From Bacteroidaceae bacterium (GTDB lineage Bacteria > Bacteroidota > Bacteroidia > Bacteroidales > Bacteroidaceae), in NCBI GenBank assembly GCA_017940565.1, contig JAGAYH010000054.1, forward strand, positions 1 to 64,000: a stretch of 64,000 bases of DNA, written 5' to 3'. Position 1 is the first letter of the stretch. Every line of letters begins with the position of its first letter. A program made the translations under genes and the position numbers. Below the pieces are notes generated by a model, which saw only the letters and a program-made list of their open reading frames with translations, ran no database searches and had not been told where the DNA came from. This document shows, piece after piece, positions 42,531 through 51,368 of the stretch.

Positions 42531-45500
42531 ATGAAACGTATGCTTAATATTGTCATGGCCTTGCTAATGCTCCTCTGCGTGCATTCGGTTTTTGGAGCTA
42601 ACTATTGGCCGGGCGAACTCATTGCGTGGAATGAACTTAAAGCGGGCGATCGCGTCATGCTGAACAACGCCGTGAAGACAGCGGCGTCGGCGGGCTTTCT
42701 GACCTGCCGCACGTCGAAGGTGCCCAACCGTTTCACCCAGGTATATTCGCTGGGCATGGTGACGGGGGTGGACAAGTATAATGTGTTTGAACTGGTGGAG
42801 GCGCCGGCTCAGCATGAGGGTGTCAAGTCGTTCTACCTGCGCAGTGTGGTGATGAACAAGTATGTGAAGTGCAGTTCGCCCAATACCCTTCAGATGAGCG
42901 AAATGACGGCAAACATCAGTGAGGCTACCAGTTTCGAACCGGCCAGTCCCGAAACGGTGAGCAATACGTTTGTCAATGCCAAGGAGGGTGCCGGCCTGCT
43001 GGTGCATTACGATGGGGCCACACGCCTATATTTCGGACCGTTCCATGACTATGGCTACACCTATTATGGCTCTGCAACCGACATTATCTGCTGGAACTTC
43101 TACCGCGCCATGACTAAAGGTCGTCAAATCGGCCTGGACGAACTGGAGGACGGCCAGGAGGTGCTTTTCAATAACGCCACAAATTATCTGGAAGAAGGTC
43201 CTACGCAATATCTCAGTCCTATTCAATGTACGGTCAAGGAACCTAACTACAATCAAGGTTACCCTTTGGGCGTTACCGACGGATATGATTCAACGAAAGT
43301 GTGGCGACTGAAGAAACTGAACGACACCCAATGGACCGTCCGCAGTGTGTCGACGGGCGAGTACCTGACGGCTACCGCCGCCGACGGTCTGGTGACAACC
43401 GGTGTGGAAGGCGATGCCCTGACATTTGAGTTTGAATCGGCAGAAGAGAACTACACCGTGTTTGACTGGTGGGTAACAAATGAGAAATCGGTGGTAATGT
43501 ACCATATGGACGGCGAGACGAAAATGAAGGCAGGTCCCTTCCGCGGTTATGGATATGCCTATTACAATACAGGCATAAACAATTTGCCGTGGAATGTATA
43601 TCTCGTGGAGAACACCCCGAGTGATGACGATGACTACAGTGAAGAAGACGACGGCGGTGCCGGCGATTGGCAAGATGCCGAAGCCTTACAAGGTGAAGAG
43701 TTTACCTTCGGTACAGTAAAAAGCTGGGATTTGGGCGACACCTTTGTCATTAAGAAGGTAAAATTCATCCCGCGCGAAAAAATACCCATGACTTTGGGTA
43801 TCTTCGAAGGCGCCAACCTGCCTGACTTCGCCGATGCCTTGCCCATATACATCGTGAAGGACAAGCCTGCAGCCGGTAAACAGCAGGAAGTCGATATCAC
43901 CTGTACGCGTGGCTTCCGTTATGTCCGTTACGTAGGTCCTGCCGGCTACCGTGCGGAAATAGTGCCCGTCAAGTTCTACGGTGAACGTGGTTTGGGTGAC
44001 GACAGTCAGCTTTATCAGTTGACAAACGTTCCCACCGTTGTGATACATACAGCCAAAGCAAAGGAAATTACCTCGAAGACAGAGTACACCCCAGGCATTG
44101 CATCAGTCATCTCCGATAATGGTCGGGCTATCATGACCGACAGCCTTGATGTCCGTGGCCGGGGCAACGGTAGCTGGACCTTGGAGAAGAAACCCATGAA
44201 GATGAAGTTCCGCAGCAAGCACCGCTTGCCCTTCCTGCCAGCCAAGGCAAAGAAGTGGGCGCTTGTTTCAAACCACCAGGACAAATCGCTGATGCGTAAC
44301 TTAGTTGCGTTTGAAGTTAGCCGTCGTCTGAACATGCCGTATACCCCCTCAGCCACGCCGGTTGACGTGATTGTAAACGGGGAATACAAGGGTAACTTCC
44401 AATTGACTGACCAGGTAGAAGTGAAGAAAGACCGAGTGCCTGTGACCGAAATGACTCCCAATGATAATATCGAACCCAATGTATCGGGTGGCTATCTCAT
44501 CGAAGTGGATGCCTATGCCGGCGGTGAACCCGTGAGATTCTATTCCAATAAGTACAACACGCCGGTGACGGTACACTATCCCAAAGAAGACGAGATAACG
44601 TCTTACCAAAAGGAATACCTCACCAATATTTACAACATCATGGAGGCAAACGTCTTCTATGAATCTCCGAAAGACCCCAAACTTGGCATTCCAAGCCGTA
44701 TCGATGTACCATCGTTCCTGAAGCGTTTCCTGCAGAGTGAACTTTCTGCCAACATTGATGCCTACTGGAGTATATATATGTATAAAGAGCGCGGTGACAA
44801 CCGCTTCTATTTCGCTCCCGGATGGGACTTCGACCACGCTTTCGACAACGATAGCCGCTGTTACCCCGCCAACAGCATCAGCGGATTCCTTTGTCTGAGC
44901 AACAAGGTTTCCATTGTTTCGGGCATGCATGACATCATCTCCAAGGTGATTGAAAACTACCGTGACGACCTGCGCCACTATTGGAGTGAGTCGCGCAACT
45001 ACTATGGGTTGACCTCGGAAAACCTGTCGGCCATGGTTGACAGTTTGGCCGACTATATGGAGGAATCGCAGCAGTTGAACTTTATGCGTTATCCCGTGCT
45101 TGACAAACTGCTCGTGCTCAATACCGGCATCCGTTATACTTATCAAGCCGAAGTGGATTTCCTGAAGCAAACCATAGCCGACCGCATTGATTGGTTGGAC
45201 GAAAACGTGGGACTGGACGAAAAGAAAGAATACGTGCTGGGTGATGTCAACAACGACGGTGCCATCAATGTGGGCGACTTGTCGGCCAGCGTTTCCTTCA
45301 TCACCGATAAAGCCAATGACGAGTTCATACGCCGTGCGGCCGATCTCGACGGAGACGGTGTGATAACGGCCAACGATGTGACGGCACTGCTGATAGATCA
45401 CGTATTGCCGCAGCAACAGCCCAATGGCGACGGCACTGGTTCCCTCGTCTCGTCCATGACCCTGTCTATGTCGGCTAACACCGTTCCTGCCGGTGAAGAA

Positions 45501-45986
45501 ACAACGGTTGATGTCGGTTACAAGAGCATTTCAACCTTCAATTGCTTCCAGTTTGACATAACATTGCCTGAAGGCGTCACTTTGATAGACGTTGAAAAAG
45601 GCTCGCGTCTTTCCAATAATCACGAAGTGACCGTTCATAAACTCGCCGACGGCACCTTCCGAGTTGTGGTGAATACGCTGAATGGCGCGTCCATCAGCGG
45701 AGTCTCCGGCACGTTTGTGAAACTGAAATTAAAGAGTGCCGCCACAATGGCCAAGGGCCAATACGATTTGGTGACAGAAAATGTATTCGGTGCGCGCACC
45801 AATTCACTTGTAGTGAAGTTTGAAGACAACCGGACGACTCTCAATGTGGGTTATCCGCTTGGCCTGCACGGCGTGACGACCGGCACAACCAGAGAAGGCC
45901 CTGGCTACGACGTGAGCGGGCGTCAGGTTCTTACGGATTATAAAGGTATTATCGTCAACAAGGGTAAGAAACACTTGAGTAAATAG
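42531..45986 (+). CDS. Secreted CotH-kinase-family protein with dockerin-like and cohesin-like domains
   Basis: An 1,151-residue protein. I start it at ATG 42531 (MKRMLNIVMALLMLLCVHSVFG); the frame is open upstream to 42441 but that would include promoter sequence. Two N-terminal beta repeats (LNNAVKTAASAGFL..., FNNATNYLEEG...) occupy about 20-375. A discoidin-like module follows (about 385-495), then a CotH kinase-like domain (about 505-890) with DVRGRGNGSW, WALVSNHQDKSLMRN, FQLTDQVEVKKDRV and FAPGWDFDHAFDND, the last resembling the CotH catalytic Asp motif. At about 902-958 comes a dockerin-like pair (GDVNNDGAINVGDL, ADLDGDGVITANDV), and at about 973-1105 a cohesin-like domain (FQFDITLPEGVTLIDVE). 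The short end (YDVSGRQV ... GIIVNKGKKHLSK) resembles a type IX tail. Confidence 0.82.
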   Translation: MKRMLNIVMALLMLLCVHSVFGANYWPGELIAWNELKAGDRVMLNNAVKTAASAGFLTCRTSKVPNRFTQVYSLGMVTGVDKYNVFELVEAPAQHEGVKSFYLRSVVMNKYVKCSSPNTLQMSEMTANISEATSFEPASPETVSNTFVNAKEGAGLLVHYDGATRLYFGPFHDYGYTYYGSATDIICWNFYRAMTKGRQIGLDELEDGQEVLFNNATNYLEEGPTQYLSPIQCTVKEPNYNQGYPLGVTDGYDSTKVWRLKKLNDTQWTVRSVSTGEYLTATAADGLVTTGVEGDALTFEFESAEENYTVFDWWVTNEKSVVMYHMDGETKMKAGPFRGYGYAYYNTGINNLPWNVYLVENTPSDDDDYSEEDDGGAGDWQDAEALQGEEFTFGTVKSWDLGDTFVIKKVKFIPREKIPMTLGIFEGANLPDFADALPIYIVKDKPAAGKQQEVDITCTRGFRYVRYVGPAGYRAEIVPVKFYGERGLGDDSQLYQLTNVPTVVIHTAKAKEITSKTEYTPGIASVISDNGRAIMTDSLDVRGRGNGSWTLEKKPMKMKFRSKHRLPFLPAKAKKWALVSNHQDKSLMRNLVAFEVSRRLNMPYTPSATPVDVIVNGEYKGNFQLTDQVEVKKDRVPVTEMTPNDNIEPNVSGGYLIEVDAYAGGEPVRFYSNKYNTPVTVHYPKEDEITSYQKEYLTNIYNIMEANVFYESPKDPKLGIPSRIDVPSFLKRFLQSELSANIDAYWSIYMYKERGDNRFYFAPGWDFDHAFDNDSRCYPANSISGFLCLSNKVSIVSGMHDIISKVIENYRDDLRHYWSESRNYYGLTSENLSAMVDSLADYMEESQQLNFMRYPVLDKLLVLNTGIRYTYQAEVDFLKQTIADRIDWLDENVGLDEKKEYVLGDVNNDGAINVGDLSASVSFITDKANDEFIRRAADLDGDGVITANDVTALLIDHVLPQQQPNGDGTGSLVSSMTLSMSANTVPAGEETTVDVGYKSISTFNCFQFDITLPEGVTLIDVEKGSRLSNNHEVTVHKLADGTFRVVVNTLNGASISGVSGTFVKLKLKSAATMAKGQYDLVTENVFGARTNSLVVKFEDNRTTLNVGYPLGLHGVTTGTTREGPGYDVSGRQVLTDYKGIIVNKGKKHLSK

Positions 45987-46010
45987 CCCAATCTTTAGAC
46001 AAATATGCAG

Positions 46011-46052
46011 ATTCCCCGGAAGCATCGTCAGATGATTTCGGGGAATTTTTAT
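46011..46052 (+). terminator. Terminator of the CotH-family gene
   Basis: ATTCCCCG pairs with CGGGGAAT with an inner GAAGCATC/GATGATTTC pairing, and TTTTTATATTT follows. Confidence 0.8.
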
Positions 46053-46124
46053 ATTTAGCAGCAACAGAGGCAAGCCTACGTATGACACTTCGCAGCGTCA
46101 CCGGCCGAAAGTTTACTTTAGAGA

Positions 46125-46187
46125 ATCGAAACCGGAGTTTGTCGCGACGAAAACGGATATAGACAGAACGAAAACGGATTTAGGCTA
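46125..46187. repeat. 21-bp intergenic array I (three units)
   Basis: Units start at 46125 (ATCGAAACCGGAGTTTG), 46146 (GACGAAAACGGATATAG) and 46167 (AACGAAAACGGATTTAG). It lies between the terminator at 46011 and the promoter at 46293. No gene is seen in this 374-base gap. Confidence 0.85.
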
Positions 46188-46283
46188 TGCTGAAGCGTAT
46201 GCCTACGGAGTGATTTGCCCTCTGGTGTTATGAAATGCCGCCACCGTCCGCAGTAACTATCTCGAGTGTTAGATAAAAAAGTC

Positions 46284-46302
46284 CTCCGAAGGTTGTTCGG
46301 AG
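46284..46302 (+). promoter_or_regulatory. Palindrome over the -33 box of protease paralogue 2
   Basis: CTCCGAA (46284-46290) and TTCGGAG (46296-46302) are perfect inverted arms around GGTTG, which holds the -33 TTG. It could be an operator for a dimeric regulator. Confidence 0.35.
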
Positions 46303-46324
46303 TCAGGATTTTTTCATAACTTTG
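46293..46324 (+). promoter_or_regulatory. Promoter of protease paralogue 2
   Basis: TTG (46293-46295), 21-base spacer, TAACTTTG (46317-46324), 36 bases before the start codon. Confidence 0.65.
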
Positions 46325-46360
46325 TAAGTTGGAAAACTATATAATTAATATCATACAAAA

Positions 46361-49300
46361 ATGAAGACATTTAGATTGTTACTCGTTTCTGCCGCTCTGT
46401 TGCTCGGCTTAACCTCTCAGGCGCAGACCCGGCAGGACAAGGTCAACGAAGTCCCCGACTTCGTATATGGCCAAAACCCCGACCCATCGTTGATGGTGCA
46501 CCGCACGGAAGCGCGTTCCAAGGGCATAAATGGCGTCCCCCAACGTCCCGACCACTGGAACAACGCGACGCTCAAGTTCTTCCCGCCCATTTTCAACCAG
46601 GCCGGTCCTTCGTGTATGGGCTCCTCATATGTGGGCTACATCTTTACCAATGAAACGAATTCGCTGCGCAATGCCGACGGCTATCTGCCCGAGAACCAGT
46701 ATGCCATATTCTTCAACTGGCTCCTGACCCGCGGCGGTTCGAGCAAGGGTACCATGTTGCGCGCCGTGGGCGACCCCAACAGCGTGGTCTATGGCGGACG
46801 CACCTATTCCACAAAGTTCGGCTATCAGGAATGGGATGAACTTGACTTCGGATGGATGCAGGGTTACGACAAGTGGTATCATGCCATGCACAACCGTATT
46901 ACAGAGAATGCGACCTTCCCCATGGATGTGATTACGGAAGAAGGCCGTGAGGCTGTGAAACAATGGGTGTGGAATCACAATGGCGACACCGACTTCCACG
47001 GCGGTGGCGTGTGCTACGTCACCGTGGGTGCCTCAATGATAAACGGTAACATCAAGAAAACTCCTGCCAACGAGGCTGCCGGTGTCGTAGGCAAGCGCTA
47101 CGTGAGTTGCTGGGGCCCGTCGATGAACCATGCCCTGACCATTGTGGGCTATGATGACCGCATTGAGTTTGATCTGGACTCCAATGGAGTCTATGGCGAA
47201 AAAGACAAGGACGAAGTGGGCGCCTGGGTGGTGATGAACAGCTGGGGCGACGGCTGGGAGAACCAGGGATGGATATACGTTCCATATAAGTATGGTGCCC
47301 AGTGCGACCATCAAAAGTGGCCGTGGAAGCCAGAAGTGCAGTATGCCCGCAAGAACTATAAACCGTTGCGAACCATTAAGATCAAGATGGACTACAGCGA
47401 CCGTCGCGGCATGAACCTGGCTGCCGGCATCAGTGCCGACACCAGTGCCACTGCGCCTTCAATGACCATTAGTTTTGAACATTTCAAAAATGTTGGTGCC
47501 AGCTATGCCAGCACAACTCCTCAGACACCGATGCTCGGCCGCTGGCTTGACGGCTATCACCACGAACCGATGGAGTTCGGATATGACCTGACCGACCTAA
47601 GTGCCAGTTATGACCGTTCGAAACCTTTGAAGTACTTTTTTATCATCAATACACGTTTTATCAGTCAGAACCGTACGACCGAAGCCGACAGCGGCCACGT
47701 GTACTCCTGCTCGCTGATGGACTACGAATTCGACAAGTACGGCATTGAGCTTCCCTTCATCACCGAAACGGTTGATGTGCCTGGCGGAGGACAAGTGACA
47801 ATGTTGTCTGTGATTGTCAACGGCGAGAACATAGGCAAGCCGACAAATCTGCAAATTGACGGCAATACGCTGACATGGCAACCGGCCCAGGACGGTTCGT
47901 TCATTGTGGAAAAATACTACATCCAAGCAGATGGTGTAGTCATTGACAGCGTTGCCAAAGACGTGAACACCTACAGTGTGACAGACGGCAGTGCTGCCAA
48001 CTATACGGTAGTGGCCAAGTGTGTGTCGGGAGATGTCGTACGTCTGTCCGAGCCCACCAATTCCGTACGCAATTATACACCGGTGATACCGTCAGGCGAC
48101 AATCAGGTGGCCTCATTCAATGGCGGCGGTTTCAGTTGTCCCAATGTAATCTCCCGTCGCTTGAACGAAGCCACCATAGAGTTCTGGCTTAAGCCGACAT
48201 CCACCTTTAATTATAATCAGGATATTGGTCCCGGTTGGGGCACGTTCTATATGCATTCCACTTCGGGCCGCGGCATATACTATGGTTGGGAAAGCAACAG
48301 TACAGACCGTGCCACAACGAGCTCGATACTTACTCTCAATACCTGGCAACACGTGGCTGTGACTATCGATGGCCCAGTCATGTCGCTATACATTAATGGT
48401 GTCCGTAAAAGCACATTCACGTCCAAAAACTATGCCGGACTTGCTGAAATATCCAATTTCATCTTCGGCCGCGAGTATGGACTAAATGGCGAGATAGACG
48501 AAGTTCGTATTTGGAGTAAAGCCCGTTCCAATGCCGAATTGCTGCGCAATTATATGTTGGAAGTGGTAAATCCTGCTGCCCAAGCCGACTTGCTGGCATA
48601 TTATAAGATGGACCTCATCGACCATAACGGGCAAAAGATGCTCCGTGACTGCGCCAAAGGTCACCATGCTTATCTTACCAACGTGGATAATATGTCAACA
48701 AAAGTCGATAACTCTTTCCTGAAGACTACCGACGAATTCCGCAAGGCCGGATTCCGATATGAAAACCGTCAATACTATGCTGGCGATGCCATTGAATTCA
48801 TTCCCTCCGGCGACATGAACACCACGGCAGAGTGGATATGGAATGTGCCTGGTGCCGATGTAGAAGACCTCAAGCTGAATAGACCGACCATTGTATTCCC
48901 GAAAGAAGGAACGTACGATGTGACACTGACCGTGAAAGATCTGTATGGTAATGTGACCGACTCAACCCGAACGGTAGAAATTCTGCCTCTCAGTCACGAA
49001 GATGTTATCGCTGACTTTGATATAGTGAAAGCCGACCTGCCTGTGGGCGACCACTTCAGTTTCATTAACCGTTCCAAGGGCAAGGGTCTCACCTATGAAT
49101 GGAGCATGCCTGGAGCCGAAGTAGAGAAAGTGACAACGGTCAATGCAGGTGCAGTCTATGAAGAGATTGGTGAGTATGATGTGACATTGAAGGTTACTAG
49201 TAAGGCCGGCACCAAGCAAGTTACCAAGAAAGTGACTACACGCAATATTGCACCTGCCATAGCCTTCAAGGTACAGCCCTATAGCGTGGTGAAGGGCGAG

Positions 49301-50974
49301 CCCGTATTCTTTGAAGATGAGAGCCGCTACAAACCCACCAGTTGGACCTGGGAAATCACTAACAGCAAAACGCATGTTGTCCTCATCGACAACAAGGGAG
49401 TTGACGGACACTCGAAAACGTCCTATCAGGATTTGGCCCCCGGTTATTATAATGTGACCCTCAATGCCTCCAATGAGGTGGGCAGATCGTCCCTCACGGA
49501 GCCTTCGGTCTTCGTTGTTACCAATGCCAATTCCTTTAACGGCTTGCAATTCCAAAACCCCGGTGAATTGCTGACCATCAAGGATGCCCTGCCAGCCACT
49601 ACCCGTGTATTCACTATCGAGTGGTGGATGCGTCCTGCCGAATTGGCCAATGCCATCACCATGACGAACAAGGAAGGCGACTTCACTTTCCAGAGCACGG
49701 CTACGGGTGCACTGACCGTGAAACACGGAAATAAGACTTCAACGAGTGATGACGGTTTTATTATCAAGGGTGAGTGGCATCACTATGCCATTGTTTACGC
49801 TATTGGTAAGGTTTCATACTATCGTGACGGCAATCTTGTGAACAACAATACGACCAGCCTTGGTATCACTGGCGTCAACCTGAAGGGTGACTTCGTCATC
49901 GGCAATAGCACCGAAGGCAGCCACTGCATCATCGACGAATTCCGTGTATGGAACAAGATGATGTCCTTGGAACAGATTCGCGAAGTATGCAACAGCCCTA
50001 TCGAAGATATTGATGCTGCAGAGACAAACCTTAAACTCCAGGTTTATCTGAACTTCAACCATTCCGGAGGTGATGCAGTCGACCTCTCGTCCAACAAGCG
50101 CAACGGTGTGCGCTCCGGCTTTGGTCCCGATGGTGATGCCTGGGTAAGTTCACTCGGCGTGTTCTCGCTCAATTTCGGTGACGAACTTGTGGCCACCGAC
50201 ATTACCGAAGGTCTTATGTACAACTACAAGAAACCGTTCATTACAACGGGCAAGTCCGTCAACTTCAATGGTCCCAACCGCTTTAAGGAACTTGAGACTG
50301 GCACCGCCCGGTCGCCGTGGGTGATGAAAAACTACATCGTCACTGACACCGTTACCACCAGTGTCCACATTGACGTGCAGAAGACCAATGAACTGACAGT
50401 GGAAACAGAGTGGAGCAGTTTTGCCTCGCCGCTCTATAACCACTTGCTCTACCAGACCGTCGAGCTGCCCGAAGGCTACTACCGCTTCTCCATTACCCAC
50501 GACCGTACCGACTCCAAAGACCCGCAGGTGAGCTACCTGGTGGCCACCCTCGGCGATTCGCTCTGCGACATGAAGGGCATTGAGCAGACCCTGGCTGCCG
50601 AAATGATAGCCAAGTCGCTCTCCATCACCTTCCCCATGGACCAGGCCGGCAAGGTGTCGTTGGGTGTCATCTACAACATGAGCGGAAAGGTGAGCTACTC
50701 CATTGCATCATTCAAGATAGAGAAACTCGATGTGGTAGTCAAGGACGTCAACCAGGCCGAAGGCATCGGATCGCTCATTGACCAGGGCCTCATTGATCGT
50801 GTGCGCGGCATGTCGGGCGGCGTGCGTGTCTACTACGACGACGTCACCGCCGTCAAGATCCACGACCTTGAAGGCCGCTGCGTCTTCAACGAATTTGTCA
50901 GCGGCAACAAATTTATACCCTTGCGCCCCGGTGCATACATCGTCAACGGCACCAAGGTAGTGGTAACCCGTTAA
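46361..50974 (+). CDS. Secreted papain-family (C1A) protease with LamG, PKD and type IX sorting domains, paralogue 2
   Basis: A 1,537-residue protein with signal peptide MKTFRLLLVSAALLLGLTSQAQ. The C1A domain (about 60-345) is intact: Cys85 in FNQAGPSCMGSSY, His257 in MNHALTIVGYDD, Asn293 in VMNSWGDGW. The calcium-loop-like DLDSNGVYGEKDKDE lies between His and Asn. The order after that is the same as in paralogue 1: beta module, LamG (ATIEFWLKPTS ... EIDEVRIWSK), three PKD-like repeats, LamG (FTIEWWMRPAE ... IDEFRVWNK), beta module and a type IX tail (IHDLEGRCV ... PGAYIVNGTKVVVTR). The first 90 residues (EVPDFVYGQNP, QRPDHWNNATLKFFPPIFNQ) are nearly the same as in paralogue 1, so these two are closer to each other than to paralogue 3. 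It is a single-gene unit with its own promoter and terminator. Confidence 0.88.
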   Translation: MKTFRLLLVSAALLLGLTSQAQTRQDKVNEVPDFVYGQNPDPSLMVHRTEARSKGINGVPQRPDHWNNATLKFFPPIFNQAGPSCMGSSYVGYIFTNETNSLRNADGYLPENQYAIFFNWLLTRGGSSKGTMLRAVGDPNSVVYGGRTYSTKFGYQEWDELDFGWMQGYDKWYHAMHNRITENATFPMDVITEEGREAVKQWVWNHNGDTDFHGGGVCYVTVGASMINGNIKKTPANEAAGVVGKRYVSCWGPSMNHALTIVGYDDRIEFDLDSNGVYGEKDKDEVGAWVVMNSWGDGWENQGWIYVPYKYGAQCDHQKWPWKPEVQYARKNYKPLRTIKIKMDYSDRRGMNLAAGISADTSATAPSMTISFEHFKNVGASYASTTPQTPMLGRWLDGYHHEPMEFGYDLTDLSASYDRSKPLKYFFIINTRFISQNRTTEADSGHVYSCSLMDYEFDKYGIELPFITETVDVPGGGQVTMLSVIVNGENIGKPTNLQIDGNTLTWQPAQDGSFIVEKYYIQADGVVIDSVAKDVNTYSVTDGSAANYTVVAKCVSGDVVRLSEPTNSVRNYTPVIPSGDNQVASFNGGGFSCPNVISRRLNEATIEFWLKPTSTFNYNQDIGPGWGTFYMHSTSGRGIYYGWESNSTDRATTSSILTLNTWQHVAVTIDGPVMSLYINGVRKSTFTSKNYAGLAEISNFIFGREYGLNGEIDEVRIWSKARSNAELLRNYMLEVVNPAAQADLLAYYKMDLIDHNGQKMLRDCAKGHHAYLTNVDNMSTKVDNSFLKTTDEFRKAGFRYENRQYYAGDAIEFIPSGDMNTTAEWIWNVPGADVEDLKLNRPTIVFPKEGTYDVTLTVKDLYGNVTDSTRTVEILPLSHEDVIADFDIVKADLPVGDHFSFINRSKGKGLTYEWSMPGAEVEKVTTVNAGAVYEEIGEYDVTLKVTSKAGTKQVTKKVTTRNIAPAIAFKVQPYSVVKGEPVFFEDESRYKPTSWTWEITNSKTHVVLIDNKGVDGHSKTSYQDLAPGYYNVTLNASNEVGRSSLTEPSVFVVTNANSFNGLQFQNPGELLTIKDALPATTRVFTIEWWMRPAELANAITMTNKEGDFTFQSTATGALTVKHGNKTSTSDDGFIIKGEWHHYAIVYAIGKVSYYRDGNLVNNNTTSLGITGVNLKGDFVIGNSTEGSHCIIDEFRVWNKMMSLEQIREVCNSPIEDIDAAETNLKLQVYLNFNHSGGDAVDLSSNKRNGVRSGFGPDGDAWVSSLGVFSLNFGDELVATDITEGLMYNYKKPFITTGKSVNFNGPNRFKELETGTARSPWVMKNYIVTDTVTTSVHIDVQKTNELTVETEWSSFASPLYNHLLYQTVELPEGYYRFSITHDRTDSKDPQVSYLVATLGDSLCDMKGIEQTLAAEMIAKSLSITFPMDQAGKVSLGVIYNMSGKVSYSIASFKIEKLDVVVKDVNQAEGIGSLIDQGLIDRVRGMSGGVRVYYDDVTAVKIHDLEGRCVFNEFVSGNKFIPLRPGAYIVNGTKVVVTR

Positions 50975-50995
50975 AAACGTTACTCATAACTTCTG

Positions 50996-51032
50996 ACGGG
51001 GGAGCAGGCATTGCAGTCTGCTCCCCCGTTTT
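50996..51032 (+). terminator. Terminator of protease paralogue 2
   Basis: ACGGGGGAGCAG pairs perfectly with CTGCTCCCCCGT across ten bases and is followed by TTTTCTT. Confidence 0.85.
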
Positions 51033-51095
51033 CTTCGTTTGTCGTTGGCTTGCTCCTTGCCCCTAGCTGCCAGTGGCTGTTGGAAGAGTTGTATA

Positions 51096-51158
51096 ACTAA
51101 GTCCGTTTTCGTTCGCAAAAAAACGGACTTAGTCCGAAATAAATCAGATAGGTTCTTT
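51096..51158. repeat. 21-bp intergenic array J (three units)
   Basis: Units start at 51096 (ACTAAGTCCGTTTTCGTT), 51117 (AAAAAAACGGACTTAGT) and 51138 (AATAAATCAGATAGG, degenerate). The first two face each other and form a 14-base perfect inverted repeat with a ten-base gap. No gene is seen in this 394-base gap. Confidence 0.8.
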
Positions 51159-51280
51159 CACTTCCTGCCCCTCATCTGCAAAAGGTATTGTTTCCTATGC
51201 ATGAACTGTCGTGAGGTGGGCTGTAGGACGGACTGAAACTTAAAAACCGCAAAAAATGAAAGTGAAACGGCAATTTGTGG

Positions 51281-51311
51281 TTTGATAAATGGAAGAATCT
51301 TCTTAAATTTG
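51281..51311 (+). promoter_or_regulatory. Promoter of the polyferredoxin operon
   Basis: TTTG (51281-51284), 19-base spacer, TAAATTTG (51304-51311): one of the best consensus matches in the window. Confidence 0.72.
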
Positions 51312-51368
51312 CAAGGTAAAGGCCGTTGAGGTCTTCGCCGGAATTGTTCAATAGGAAATAAAAAGCCG

